Shown: positions 34,540-43,108 of the stretch, in pieces
How positions within the stretch are numbered: the stretch's first letter is position 1
Layout: each line of letters opens with the position of its first letter
From: Mesonia sp.
GTDB lineage: Bacteria > Bacteroidota > Bacteroidia > Flavobacteriales > Flavobacteriaceae
DNA length: 52,383 bases
Assembly: GCA_012964435.1 (NCBI GenBank)
Contig: DTTX01000046.1
Location: forward strand, 41,887 to 94,269
Direction of reading: 5' to 3'
Program-made: the position numbers and the translations under genes
The notes under the pieces: generated by a model
What the model saw: only the letters and a program-made list of their open reading frames with translations
Database searches by the model: none
What the model was told of the DNA's origin: nothing

Positions 34540-35559
34540 ATGAAAGCAATGATCAAAAATTTATCTCTTTTTCTACTTCTACTTATTACGATAACTTCTT
34601 GTGATGATGGCGATATTATTGTTACCACTTTTGATTACGATAGAGAAACAGATTTAAGTTATTGTAATGGGTCGTTAGACACTACGGATTTGACCGGAGA
34701 TATACAACTCTATAATATTAATAATGATACTAGAGAAAGTATTGTTCTTAATTTTAGCAAGAATGGTTTCACGGGTACATTTACAGATCTTCTTGATGAA
34801 GATGGATTTATAAAAGTAGATACTGTTAAAACAGTTGAACTTAGTACTACCAATAGAATTGTGTACAGAAGATTTAATGGAGATATCCCTACCGATTATT
34901 TTTGTCAAGACATCCCGCCAAGTTCTCCGCAGGTTTCCCAGGAATATGTTAGCCTTGATGGAGGAACTGTTACATTTATAACAAGTAGAATTGCTCAAGA
35001 TGATAATGATGGTATACCAACTTTAGCCAATGCTCCAGATGGCTATAACGGTCCATTTGAATCTACCGACCCTGCTGATCCTGATTTTGATACAGACGGC
35101 GATGGTATTCCTAACTTTTTAGATCAAGATGACGATAATGACAATGTACCAACTTCTATTGAAATCTCTGATAATATTGAGGGTTATCGTGATCCGGCAA
35201 CCGATTTACCGGATACCGATCAAGACGGCATTTTAAATTATTTAGATGTTGATGATGACAATGATGGTATAATTACAAGGTATGAAGATCTAAATGCATT
35301 AGACAACGTAAATATCATTCTAAATCCTACGGATGATCTAAATAATGATGGCGTGCCTTTTTACCTTGATGATACGGCTACAGATGAGTTAGTGATCGAT
35401 CAATACAGAACTATAACTGTAAATAGAACCTTTAGAACGCTTGTAATCGCTAACGATATCACATTAGACAATACCAATGCAGATGATCAAATTACGGTAG
35501 AAACTTTAGAATTAGGAAGATTTGATATTACTGTAAACCAAATTTTAGAAGTTGATTAA
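34540..35559 (+). CDS. Lipoprotein with thrombospondin type 3-like calcium repeats
   Basis: A 339-residue protein with a lipoprotein signal (LSLFLLLLITITSC, the acylated Cys followed by DDGD, an acidic stretch resembling the Bacteroidota lipoprotein surface-export signal). The middle (about residues 155-275) has three Asp-rich segments of the TSP3 type: DTDGDGIPNFLDQDDDNDN, DTDQDGILNYLDVDDDNDG and DLNNDGVPFYLDD, predicted to bind calcium. The N-terminal 140 residues and the C-terminal beta-rich 60 residues are not recognised. An outer-membrane surface location is inferred. Its stop is 3 nt from that of the converging Smr gene. Confidence 0.82.
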   Translation: MKAMIKNLSLFLLLLITITSCDDGDIIVTTFDYDRETDLSYCNGSLDTTDLTGDIQLYNINNDTRESIVLNFSKNGFTGTFTDLLDEDGFIKVDTVKTVELSTTNRIVYRRFNGDIPTDYFCQDIPPSSPQVSQEYVSLDGGTVTFITSRIAQDDNDGIPTLANAPDGYNGPFESTDPADPDFDTDGDGIPNFLDQDDDNDNVPTSIEISDNIEGYRDPATDLPDTDQDGILNYLDVDDDNDGIITRYEDLNALDNVNIILNPTDDLNNDGVPFYLDDTATDELVIDQYRTITVNRTFRTLVIANDITLDNTNADDQITVETLELGRFDITVNQILEVD

Positions 35560-35562
35560 TTT

Positions 35563-36111
35563 TTATGAATTCTGAAAAATGTAAACCTCGGTAGCTCCTG
35601 CGCCATAATCTCTAAAACTGGCTTCATAAAATTTTATATCATTATAGCGACTGAGCATTGTTTCTAGTTCTGCTTTAAGTACACCCTCACCTACTCCATG
35701 AATAAATACTACTTTTTGTATGCGTTTACGAATAGCAAATTCTAACTGACTTCGAGCTGTATCGAGTTGAATATTCAGCATTTCGAAATTGGTTAGATTT
35801 TTAGTTGAGTTTGTTAAATGATGAATATGTAAATCTACCTCTAAAGGCGGTATGGTTTTTTGTCTCTTGGTACTTTTGGATTTATTTTTTTTTGAAAGAT
35901 TTTCCTGCAGAATAGCATTATTTAAATCAGAATCTTCAATGGTAATAGCTTCATCAAAATATTTCACTAATTCTTCAGATTTGAATTGAAGTTCAAAGCC
36001 ATCTTCAGTTTCAATAGTAATATATTCCTGAGAATAGATTTTTTTTATTTCTCCGGAAATATTATCATCTAAAACTTCAACCCAATCACCAATTTGAAAG
36101 TTATTCTTCAT
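35563..36111 (-). CDS. Smr domain-containing protein with N-terminal DUF2027-like segment
   Basis: A 182-residue protein. The Smr domain (about residues 90-180) has the VDLHIHHL (LDLH-type) and FIHGVGEGVLK (HGxGxG) motifs that mark the nuclease-like domain of MutS2 and small Smr proteins; GATEVYIF closes it. The N-terminal 60 residues (QIGDWVEVLDDNISGEIKKI) form a small beta domain similar to DUF2027 proteins of Bacteroidota. There is no MutS ATPase. The ATG at 36111 overlaps the end of the upstream 63-codon gene by 11 nt; an earlier start at 36144 is possible but would enlarge the overlap. Confidence 0.83.
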   Translation of the reverse strand: MKNNFQIGDWVEVLDDNISGEIKKIYSQEYITIETEDGFELQFKSEELVKYFDEAITIEDSDLNNAILQENLSKKNKSKSTKRQKTIPPLEVDLHIHHLTNSTKNLTNFEMLNIQLDTARSQLEFAIRKRIQKVVFIHGVGEGVLKAELETMLSRYNDIKFYEASFRDYGAGATEVYIFQNS

Positions 36112-36292
36112 CTTCAATTTTTTTATTATCATCCACCCAAACACGAGTAGCTCTAAATAAGCCTATCATTAAAAAAATAACTCCAAAAATCTTAAAATAA
36201 ACACTAGATTGTTCCTCAATCATAGTGTAGATCAATAAAATAGCACCAATTAAAATTAATAATGTTGCTAATAGTTGCTTTTTTGTACTCAT
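36101..36292 (-). CDS. Small two-helix membrane protein
   Basis: A 63-residue protein with transmembrane helices at about residues 8-24 and 33-46 and an acidic C-terminus (DDNKKIEDEE). It overlaps the Smr gene by 11 nt on the same strand, so the two are probably cotranscribed and coupled. No family recognised. Confidence 0.72.
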   Translation of the reverse strand: MSTKKQLLATLLILIGAILLIYTMIEEQSSVYFKIFGVIFLMIGLFRATRVWVDDNKKIEDEE

Positions 36293-36394
36293 ACAAAAAC
36301 GGTATATCTAATAAAATGTTATAAAAACCTTATATTCAGGTTTTTTTTATGTACTTTGTTACAAATGTATTATTTTTGAATAAAATTTGCGCAG

Positions 36395-38332
36395 ATGAAA
36401 AATCTATACACCTATTTATTTTTATTGGCAACTACATTTAGTTTCGCCCAACTCTCAGTAAAACCTTCTACAACCACAGATAATTACATGTATGTAAAGG
36501 GTACCGTACTATATGTTGGTGACGATATTACTTTAACAAAAAATTCTAACACAAGTATCGCTAGTGTTTATTTACGTGAAGAATCTCAGCTAATACAAGG
36601 CAGAACAGATGCTTCTCAAAATGCCGGTGATGGTTCTATTTCTTTATATCAAGAAGGTACTACCAATGCTTATGATTATAATTATTGGGCTTCACCTGTT
36701 AGCAATCAAGGCAATGGTGGCACAGATGGTAATTTACAATTTTCTGTAGCTTCATTGAGCGCTCCAGTAACTACTTTAACAAGTAACCTTGTTAATATGA
36801 CAACTGCTAATAACGGAACAACTACAGGTTCTAGTGATTTGAATATAGCACAATATTGGATTTGGAAATATGTTGGTACCGAAGGTAGCGATTACGCAAA
36901 TTGGATTCATGTTGAAGACAGTCAAAACATTAATGCCGGAGAAGGCTTTACCATGAAAGGTGTAAATGGTACAGATAACACAACAGTAAATGGTGTACAA
37001 AATAACCCAGGAAGTAACCAACGTTACGATTTTAGAGGAAGACCTAATGACGGTTTAATTTCTGTTCCAACAACTTCTGTTAACGAGTCTATTTTAATTG
37101 GTAACCCATATCCTTCTGCAGTAGATTTAAATTATTTCTTAATCGAAAACTCAGCCTCGTTTGATGTAGATGGCAATATTGTACCAAGTAATGTTAATAC
37201 AAATTGTACCGGTGGTGCTACTGTAGCAAGAAGAGATGCTATTACAGGTATTGCTTATTTTTGGTCTAGTGATCCTTCAGTAAACTCTCATAATATTACA
37301 GATTACGTTGGTGGTTATTCAAGTTACTCTCCTAATGGCAGTTGTTCTTCTGCAGGTGTTTTCACTCCTCCTACCTATTACAATTATAATGGTGACGGTT
37401 CTCCTGTAGATGGTTCTGGAGAAGAGCAAACAGGCCTAACGGAGTATAGAAGATATTTACCGATCGGACAAGGATTTATGGTCAGAGCAACCTCGTCTGT
37501 AGATGAAGATGAAATTTACGCAGGTGAAAATATTCAATTTAAAAATACTCATCGTAATTATGTTACAGAAAGTGTGAGTAATAATTCTGTTTTTGAAAGA
37601 AATCAAAATTCTCAATCTACCTTGAATTTTAATAATGATGAAGGAGATGTTATTCCTAAAATCAGATTTAATTTTGCTTTTGATGACGATTATACAAGAC
37701 AAGTAGCATTAGCTTTCGATGACGAAGCAACTACAGGTGTAGATATTGCAAGAGATGCTTATAACATTAATAGTGTAGCTTCTGATGCAGGCTTTAAATT
37801 AAACAATAAAAACTATACAATTGATATTAGACCTTTTGATGAAGAAGATCATATCCCTGTATTTTTAAAGCTTACAGAGCAAAAAAACTTAGCAATAAAT
37901 GTTCATAGCTTTGAAAATTTTGATACAGAAGAGGTTTATCTACACGACTTAGAGAACGATACTTATCATTCAATTAAAAATGATACCTATTACGTTACCT
38001 TAGACGCTGGTTATTATTTAAATAGATATGAAATTACTTTCACTAATGATGAAAACCTTGATGTTTCAGATGAAATTGCTGAGAGTTTTACTGTATTTCA
38101 GGATAATAACCGTTCTGTTTTAGAGGTTCTTAATCCAATGGGAATAGATTTAAAATCTGTTACTGTATACGATATGACCGGTAAACAAGTAATAAATAAT
38201 TTAAATGTTGGTTTTCAAAATAGATATACGTTCTCTACTGCAAGTTTAGCAGAGTCTGTTTATATTGTAAAAATATTAACTAAAGAAAATATTGTTACTA
38301 CTAAAAAAATTAGCGTCTTAAACAGAGGTTAA
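36395..38332 (+). CDS. T9SS type A sorting domain-containing protein
   Basis: A 645-residue secreted protein with a signal peptide (NLYTYLFLLATTFSFAQ). The N-terminal half is beta-rich with Asn/Gly/Ser-rich stretches and segments such as YNYWASPVSNQG, WIHVEDSQNINAGEGFTMKG and SILIGNPYPSAVDL, which are common in large flavobacterial surface proteins. The last 70 residues (RSVLEVLNPMGIDLKSVTVY, DMTGKQV, and YIVKILTKENIVTTKKISV) are a type A C-terminal sorting domain recognised by the type IX secretion system, giving export and cell-surface attachment. A TATTTTTG box is at 36371-36378. It is followed after 1 nt by the DUF2752 gene. Biological role unknown. Confidence 0.88.
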   Translation: MKNLYTYLFLLATTFSFAQLSVKPSTTTDNYMYVKGTVLYVGDDITLTKNSNTSIASVYLREESQLIQGRTDASQNAGDGSISLYQEGTTNAYDYNYWASPVSNQGNGGTDGNLQFSVASLSAPVTTLTSNLVNMTTANNGTTTGSSDLNIAQYWIWKYVGTEGSDYANWIHVEDSQNINAGEGFTMKGVNGTDNTTVNGVQNNPGSNQRYDFRGRPNDGLISVPTTSVNESILIGNPYPSAVDLNYFLIENSASFDVDGNIVPSNVNTNCTGGATVARRDAITGIAYFWSSDPSVNSHNITDYVGGYSSYSPNGSCSSAGVFTPPTYYNYNGDGSPVDGSGEEQTGLTEYRRYLPIGQGFMVRATSSVDEDEIYAGENIQFKNTHRNYVTESVSNNSVFERNQNSQSTLNFNNDEGDVIPKIRFNFAFDDDYTRQVALAFDDEATTGVDIARDAYNINSVASDAGFKLNNKNYTIDIRPFDEEDHIPVFLKLTEQKNLAINVHSFENFDTEEVYLHDLENDTYHSIKNDTYYVTLDAGYYLNRYEITFTNDENLDVSDEIAESFTVFQDNNRSVLEVLNPMGIDLKSVTVYDMTGKQVINNLNVGFQNRYTFSTASLAESVYIVKILTKENIVTTKKISVLNRG

Positions 38333-38333
38333 T

Positions 38334-38612
38334 ATGGAAAAATATATGCTTCCTTGTTTGCATAAAAAACTTTTTGGTTTTGATTGCCCGGGATGCGGAG
38401 GACAAAGAGCTTTGGTAATGCTTCTTCAAGGAGACTTTACCGAAGCTTTTTTTATGTATCCCGCTATTTACCCTTTGGTTTTATTAGGCTTAAGCATTTT
38501 GGTAAATCTTATCTCCCCTTTTAAATATTACGGAAAAATGGTTTCAACTTTAACAATACTAAGTATTGCTACTATAGTAATCAGTTATATTTTAAAACAA
38601 TTCATTCTATAA
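38334..38612 (+). CDS. DUF2752 membrane protein
   Basis: A 92-residue protein with the family motif FGFDCPGCGGQRA (about residues 13-25) followed by two hydrophobic helices (about 42-62 and 69-90). CPGC resembles a metal-binding or redox cysteine pair at the membrane face, but no function has been shown for the family. It begins 1 nt after the stop of the T9SS gene and is followed 43 nt later by the CCC-motif protein. Confidence 0.85.
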   Translation: MEKYMLPCLHKKLFGFDCPGCGGQRALVMLLQGDFTEAFFMYPAIYPLVLLGLSILVNLISPFKYYGKMVSTLTILSIATIVISYILKQFIL

Positions 38613-38655
38613 GTTTATTATATTTGGCAAACTAACTTAATCTTTTTATCTAATT

Positions 38656-39003
38656 ATGGAACAACAAAAATTACCTAACACTACCGTATCACTAATTTTA
38701 GCTATTGTAGCATTTGTTGGATGCTGCTGCATGGGTATTGGAGGTGTAATTCCTGCAGGAATTGCGCTTTATTTAGCTAATAAAGACAAGAAAAAATATG
38801 AAGAAAATCCTGAGCTTTATAGCAATTACAAACAAGCAAATACTGCAAGAATAGTTGCAATTGTAGCTTTAGCTATCTCTTTAGCTTATTTAGTTTATTG
38901 CGCGGTTAACTTTTTCTTCTTAGGAGGTATGGAAGCCTACGATACTGTAATTGAAGAATTTCAACGTGAAATGGAAAGACAACAAAGTATGCAAAGTGAA
39001 TAA
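38656..39003 (+). CDS. CCC-motif membrane protein
   Basis: A 115-residue protein with two membrane helices (about residues 10-40 and 66-92), the first containing CCC in FVGCCCMGIGG. It has a hydrophilic loop KDKKKYEENPELYSNYKQAN between them and a charged tail. It belongs to the Bacteroidota 'CCC motif membrane protein' group, of unknown function, which is related to DUF4190. A TATATTTG box (38620-38627) suggests its own promoter in addition to transcription from the T9SS gene; a terminator follows. Confidence 0.8.
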   Translation: MEQQKLPNTTVSLILAIVAFVGCCCMGIGGVIPAGIALYLANKDKKKYEENPELYSNYKQANTARIVAIVALAISLAYLVYCAVNFFFLGGMEAYDTVIEEFQREMERQQSMQSE

Positions 39004-39026
39004 TTTTGTTTGCATCAAGCATAATA

Positions 39027-39060
39027 AATCCCGATGAAATTTCATCGGGATTTTTTTATA
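39027..39060 (+). terminator. Terminator after the CCC-motif gene
   Basis: Perfect stem AATCCCGATGAAA/TTTCATCGGGATT (39027-39052) followed by a T-run. Confidence 0.9.
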
Positions 39061-39083
39061 ACTCTAAGTTGAAAATTTAATCC

Positions 39084-40334
39084 TTAGATTTTATCTTCAA
39101 AAGTTTCTAAAGTTTTTGTAATAATAGAAACACAATCTAAGATTTGCTCCTCGGTAATTACTAATGGCGGCGTAAATCGAATAATGTTACCATGCGTTGG
39201 CTTTGCAAGAAGTCCGTTATCTTTTAATGCCACACAAATATCCCAAGCGGTCGAGCTATCTTCTGTATCATTAATGATAATTGCATTCATTAAACCTTTA
39301 CCTCTTACACGATCTACTACTTTAGAATTTCTAATGTAGTTATTCAGCTCTCTTCTAAATAAGTTTCCTAATTTATCTGAATTTTCGGCTAACTTTTCAT
39401 CTCGAACTACTTCTAATGATGCAATGGCAACAGCTGCGGCAACAGGATTTCCACCGAAAGTAGAACCGTGTTGACCGGGTTTAATTACATCCATCACTTC
39501 ATTTTTCGCTAATACTGCAGAAACCGGATAAACTCCACCAGAAATTGCTTTCCCTAAAGTAACCATATCTGGTTTTACATCTTCGTGATCTACGGCTAGT
39601 AATTTACCTGTTCTTGCGATTCCACTTTGAATTTCATCGGCAATAAAAAGTACATTATGTTTTTCACATAACTCTTTCGCTCTTTTTAAATATCCTTCAG
39701 AAGGCACATAAACTCCCGCTTCTCCTTGAATTGGCTCTAGCAAGAAACCGGCGATATTATCATTCTCTTCTAAAGCTTTTTCTAACGCTTCCGTATTATC
39801 GTAAGGTATTTTTAAGAATCCAGGAGTGTAAGGACCAAAGTTTTTACGCGCATCTTTATCATTACTAAAAGAGATAATAGTCGTAGTTCTTCCGTGGAAG
39901 TTATTTTCACAAACAATAATTTGTGCTTCAGTTTCTCTTACTCCTTTCTTTTCGTAAGCCCATTTTCTACAGATTTTAATCGCTGTTTCTACGGCTTCAG
40001 CTCCGGTATTCATCGGTAACAATTTGTCGAAACCAAAATACTCACAAGCAAATTTTTCAAACTTCCCTAGCATATCGTTATAAAACGCACGAGAGGTTAA
40101 TGATAAAGTTTCTGCCTGCTTTTTCATCGCATCTACGATTTTAGGGTGACAATGCCCTTGGTTAACTGCAGAATATGCAGCTAAAAAATCATAGTATTTT
40201 TTCCCTTCTACATCCCACATAAAAACACCTTCTCCTCTACTCAATACAGCAGGAAGCGGATGGTAGTTATGCGCTCCATATTTATCTTCTAATTTAATTG
40301 CTTCTTCTGATGAAGAAATTTCTACAACTGACAT
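39084..40334 (-). CDS. rocD: Ornithine aminotransferase
   Basis: A 416-residue class III PLP aminotransferase converting ornithine plus 2-oxoglutarate to glutamate 5-semialdehyde plus glutamate, linking arginine breakdown with proline and glutamate. Typical ornithine-transaminase segments are YGAHNYHPLPAVLSRGEGVF near the N-terminus, YDFLAAYSAVNQGHCHPKI, PMNTGAEAVETAIK, FLLEPIQGEAGV, and the PLP lysine in TLGKAISGGVYPVSAV. The tyrosine in the AYSAVNQ region and overall similarity favour ornithine over acetylornithine transaminase. No other arginine-pathway genes are near. Confidence 0.93.
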   Translation of the reverse strand: MSVVEISSSEEAIKLEDKYGAHNYHPLPAVLSRGEGVFMWDVEGKKYYDFLAAYSAVNQGHCHPKIVDAMKKQAETLSLTSRAFYNDMLGKFEKFACEYFGFDKLLPMNTGAEAVETAIKICRKWAYEKKGVRETEAQIIVCENNFHGRTTTIISFSNDKDARKNFGPYTPGFLKIPYDNTEALEKALEENDNIAGFLLEPIQGEAGVYVPSEGYLKRAKELCEKHNVLFIADEIQSGIARTGKLLAVDHEDVKPDMVTLGKAISGGVYPVSAVLAKNEVMDVIKPGQHGSTFGGNPVAAAVAIASLEVVRDEKLAENSDKLGNLFRRELNNYIRNSKVVDRVRGKGLMNAIIINDTEDSSTAWDICVALKDNGLLAKPTHGNIIRFTPPLVITEEQILDCVSIITKTLETFEDKI

Positions 40335-40465
40335 TCGTTAAATTCTTTTCAATTTTACTTTATCGATTCCTTCTTAAAAAGGGAGAGAAATCATCCCAAA
40401 ATCACTTGTTGGCAAAATAAGAAATCTTTGTTGAAATCTAAACTCTTCAACTTATAAAATCTTGT

Positions 40466-40473
40466 TACTTTTG
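40466..40473 (+). promoter_or_regulatory. -7 box TACTTTTG directly before rlmD
   Basis: Exact TAnnTTTG match 5 nt before the ATG of rlmD at 40479, predicting little or no untranslated leader. No TTG at the expected -33 distance was seen. Confidence 0.5.
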
Positions 40474-40478
40474 CAGCT

Positions 40479-41888
40479 ATGGCAAGAAAAAATAAAAAAA
40501 AAGTATTTCCCGCTTTAGAAGTGATCGACGCGGGTGCAAAGGGTAAAGCAATTGCTAAGGCTCCAGACGGGAAAGTGGTATTTATCGATAACGCCGTTCC
40601 TGGTGATGTGGCCGATGTACAGACCTATAAGAAACGAAAAGCGTATTATTACGGTAAAGTTGCTAATTACGTTTCGTATTCCGATAAAAGAACAGAACCT
40701 GTTTGCCAACATTTTGGAACCTGCGGTGGTTGCAAATGGCAAAATATGGACTATAAATATCAACTTTTTTACAAGCAACAAGAAGTTGAAAATAACCTAA
40801 AACGCTTAGGGAAGATCGATTTACCAGAAACCACGCCTATTGCCGGTAGTAAAGAGATTTATTTTTACCGCAATAAAATGGAATTCTCATTTAGCGATAG
40901 TAAATGGCTAACGCTAGATGAAATTAAAAGTGGTGTTGAAATTGAAGACAAGAATGCACTTGGTTTTCATATTCCCGGAATGTGGGACAAAATTCTGAAT
41001 ATTGAAAAATGTCACCTACAAGCAGATCCTAGCAACGCCATTAGAAATGAAGTTCGAGATTTTGCAAGCAAAAACAATATTCCGTTTTTTAATGCAAGAA
41101 ACCAAGAAGGTCTGTTAAGAACGCTAATGATTAGAACTTCTTCTACCGGAGAAATTATGGTGTTGGTTCAGTTTTTCTATGAAGACAAAGAAAATAGCGA
41201 ATTATTACTGAACTTCATAGCAGAACGTTTCCCGGAGATCACCTCGCTTCAATATGTAGTGAATGAAAAAGGAAATGATACTATTTACGATCAAGAAGTG
41301 ATTTGCTTTAAGGGAAGAGATCATATTTTTGAAGAAATGGAAGGTTTAAAATTCAAAATAAACGCAAAATCTTTCTACCAAACCAATTCTGAGCAAGCTT
41401 ACGAACTTTATAAGATCACTCGAGAATTTGCCGATTTAGATGAAAACGATCTGGTTTACGACCTTTACACCGGTACCGGAACCATCGCTCAGTTTGTGGC
41501 TAAAAAAGCTAAAAAAGTAATTGGTGTTGAAGCGGTACCCGAAGCGATTGAAGATGCTAAGAAAAATGCACAATTAAACGAGATCGATAACGTTGAATTT
41601 TATGTGGGCGATATGAAAAAAGTTTTCACACAAGACTTTATTGATACGCACGGGCAACCCGATGTGATTATTACCGATCCGCCGCGTGACGGAATGCATA
41701 AAGATGTTGTTGCACAAATTATTAGTATTTTACCGAAGAAAATCGTTTATGTAAGTTGTAATTCTGCCACACAAGCCAGAGATTTAGCTTTGTTAGATGA
41801 ACATTATAAAGTAACAAAAGTACAACCGGTCGATATGTTTCCGCAGACGCATCACGTAGAAAATGTAGTTCGATTAGAATTAAGATAA
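40479..41888 (+). CDS. rlmD: 23S rRNA (uracil-1939-C5)-methyltransferase, RlmD/RumA family
   Basis: A 469-residue enzyme. The N-terminal TRAM domain (about 9-65) is followed by cysteines C76, C82, C85 (CQHFGTCGGC) and C178 that should hold a 4Fe-4S cluster. The SAM-binding motif is DLYTGTGTIAQFVA; TDPPRDGMHK and the catalytic cysteine in IVYVSCNSATQARD complete the uracil-C5 methylase signature. The family includes RlmD and the related RlmC/TrmA-like enzymes; the target U1939 is assigned by overall likeness. The DUF6452 gene follows after 4 nt. Confidence 0.88.
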   Translation: MARKNKKKVFPALEVIDAGAKGKAIAKAPDGKVVFIDNAVPGDVADVQTYKKRKAYYYGKVANYVSYSDKRTEPVCQHFGTCGGCKWQNMDYKYQLFYKQQEVENNLKRLGKIDLPETTPIAGSKEIYFYRNKMEFSFSDSKWLTLDEIKSGVEIEDKNALGFHIPGMWDKILNIEKCHLQADPSNAIRNEVRDFASKNNIPFFNARNQEGLLRTLMIRTSSTGEIMVLVQFFYEDKENSELLLNFIAERFPEITSLQYVVNEKGNDTIYDQEVICFKGRDHIFEEMEGLKFKINAKSFYQTNSEQAYELYKITREFADLDENDLVYDLYTGTGTIAQFVAKKAKKVIGVEAVPEAIEDAKKNAQLNEIDNVEFYVGDMKKVFTQDFIDTHGQPDVIITDPPRDGMHKDVVAQIISILPKKIVYVSCNSATQARDLALLDEHYKVTKVQPVDMFPQTHHVENVVRLELR

Positions 41889-41892
41889 GCTC

Positions 41893-42405
41893 ATGAAAAA
41901 ATACCTTCTTTTAAGTCTTTTTGTGGCGCTAATTTGTATAAGTAGCTGCCAAAGAGATGATATTTGCCCAGAATCGACCCAAACCACCCCTAAATTAGTA
42001 ATCGAGTTTTTTGATATCGATTTTCCTGAGCAATCAAAATCGGTGCCTCGACTTAATGTGATCGCAGAAGGTGAATCTGATTATTATTTTGAAGAGTCAA
42101 CCAATAGGAGTTCTATTAGTATTCCGCTAAGAACTACCGAGAATTTCACAAATTTCAGCTTTGTAAGAAATCACGATTTACCTGAAGATAGTAACTTGAC
42201 CTCTAATGCAGACGAAATTCAGTTTAGTTATACGGTAAATCTAGAATACGTAAGCAGGTCTTGTGGCTACAAAGCAGAGTTTATCAATTTTAATGCGGTT
42301 TTAGTAAATGAAGAAGAATCTGTAAACTGGATTCAGGGTATTCAAGTTATTCAACCTAACGATATTTTAAATGAACAAGATACACATCTATATATTTTCC
42401 ATTAG
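41893..42405 (+). CDS. DUF6452 family lipoprotein
   Basis: A 170-residue lipoprotein: hydrophobic signal followed by the lipobox ICISSC and QRDD. Further cysteines (CPES near residue 25 and RSCGYKAEF near 124) may form a disulfide. The beta-rich body includes SFVRNHDLP and IQFSYTVNLEYVSRSCG, characteristic of DUF6452, a Bacteroidota family of unknown function. It starts 4 nt after rlmD and overlaps the following DUF6048 gene by 35 nt, an order that seems conserved in flavobacteria (recollection). Confidence 0.78.
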   Translation: MKKYLLLSLFVALICISSCQRDDICPESTQTTPKLVIEFFDIDFPEQSKSVPRLNVIAEGESDYYFEESTNRSSISIPLRTTENFTNFSFVRNHDLPEDSNLTSNADEIQFSYTVNLEYVSRSCGYKAEFINFNAVLVNEEESVNWIQGIQVIQPNDILNEQDTHLYIFH

Positions 42406-43105
42406 TTTTTCGTTATTTTCAGCTTTAGGTTTTTCTCAGGAAGAAGAAAAAGAAAATCCTATCGATACGATAATTGCGTACAAAGATAAATATGGAATTA
42501 GAGCCGGAGTAGATTTTGTAAAGCTTGCTCGATCGTTTGTTGACGATGATTATCAGGGTTTCGAAATAATGGGTGATTATCGCATTTACAAAACCTACTA
42601 TTTAGCTGCAGAAATCGGAAATGAAAATTATACCTATACCGAACCTTTTATCGAAGCTAACACGCAAGGAAGCTATATTAAAGTTGGTGGTAATTATAAT
42701 TTTTACGATAACTGGTTAGGGATGCAAAACGAGTTATATGCCGGTGTACGCTACGGTTTTGCCAATTATAGCCATACGCTAGAACGCTATCGCGTGTACA
42801 CCTCAGACAACTATTTTCAAGACGATGTTCGTGAAGTTTACCGCGATTATGACGGACTTACGACTAGTTGGGCAGAATTTCAGTTAGGGATGAAGGTGGA
42901 AGTGCTCAACAACTTATTTTTAAGTGCACACGTTCAGCTTAAAGTTGCTATTGGCGACACCGAACTAGACGATTTTGAAAGTCTTTACATTCCCGGTTTT
43001 CATCGTACTTACCAAGACAGCAATATTGGTGTTGGTTGGGGCTATGGACTTTCGTATATGATCCCAATTACCAAAAAAGACAGAAAACAAGAAGTAGCTA
43101 ATTAG
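42371..43105 (+). CDS. DUF6048 family outer-membrane-like protein
   Basis: A 244-residue protein with a signal peptide (about residues 1-22, ends LGFSQ) and alternating hydrophobic/aromatic strands (YGIRAGVDFVKLA, KTYYLAAEIGNENYTY, SYIKVGGNYNFYDNWLGM, ELYAGVRYGFANYSH, NLFLSAHVQLKVAIG) that suggest an eight-stranded outer-membrane beta-barrel. Function unknown. It overlaps the end of the DUF6452 gene by 35 nt in another frame, so the two are translationally coupled and may act together at the outer membrane (inference). Confidence 0.8.
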   Translation: MNKIHIYIFSISFSLFSALGFSQEEEKENPIDTIIAYKDKYGIRAGVDFVKLARSFVDDDYQGFEIMGDYRIYKTYYLAAEIGNENYTYTEPFIEANTQGSYIKVGGNYNFYDNWLGMQNELYAGVRYGFANYSHTLERYRVYTSDNYFQDDVREVYRDYDGLTTSWAEFQLGMKVEVLNNLFLSAHVQLKVAIGDTELDDFESLYIPGFHRTYQDSNIGVGWGYGLSYMIPITKKDRKQEVAN

Positions 43106-43108
43106 GTT

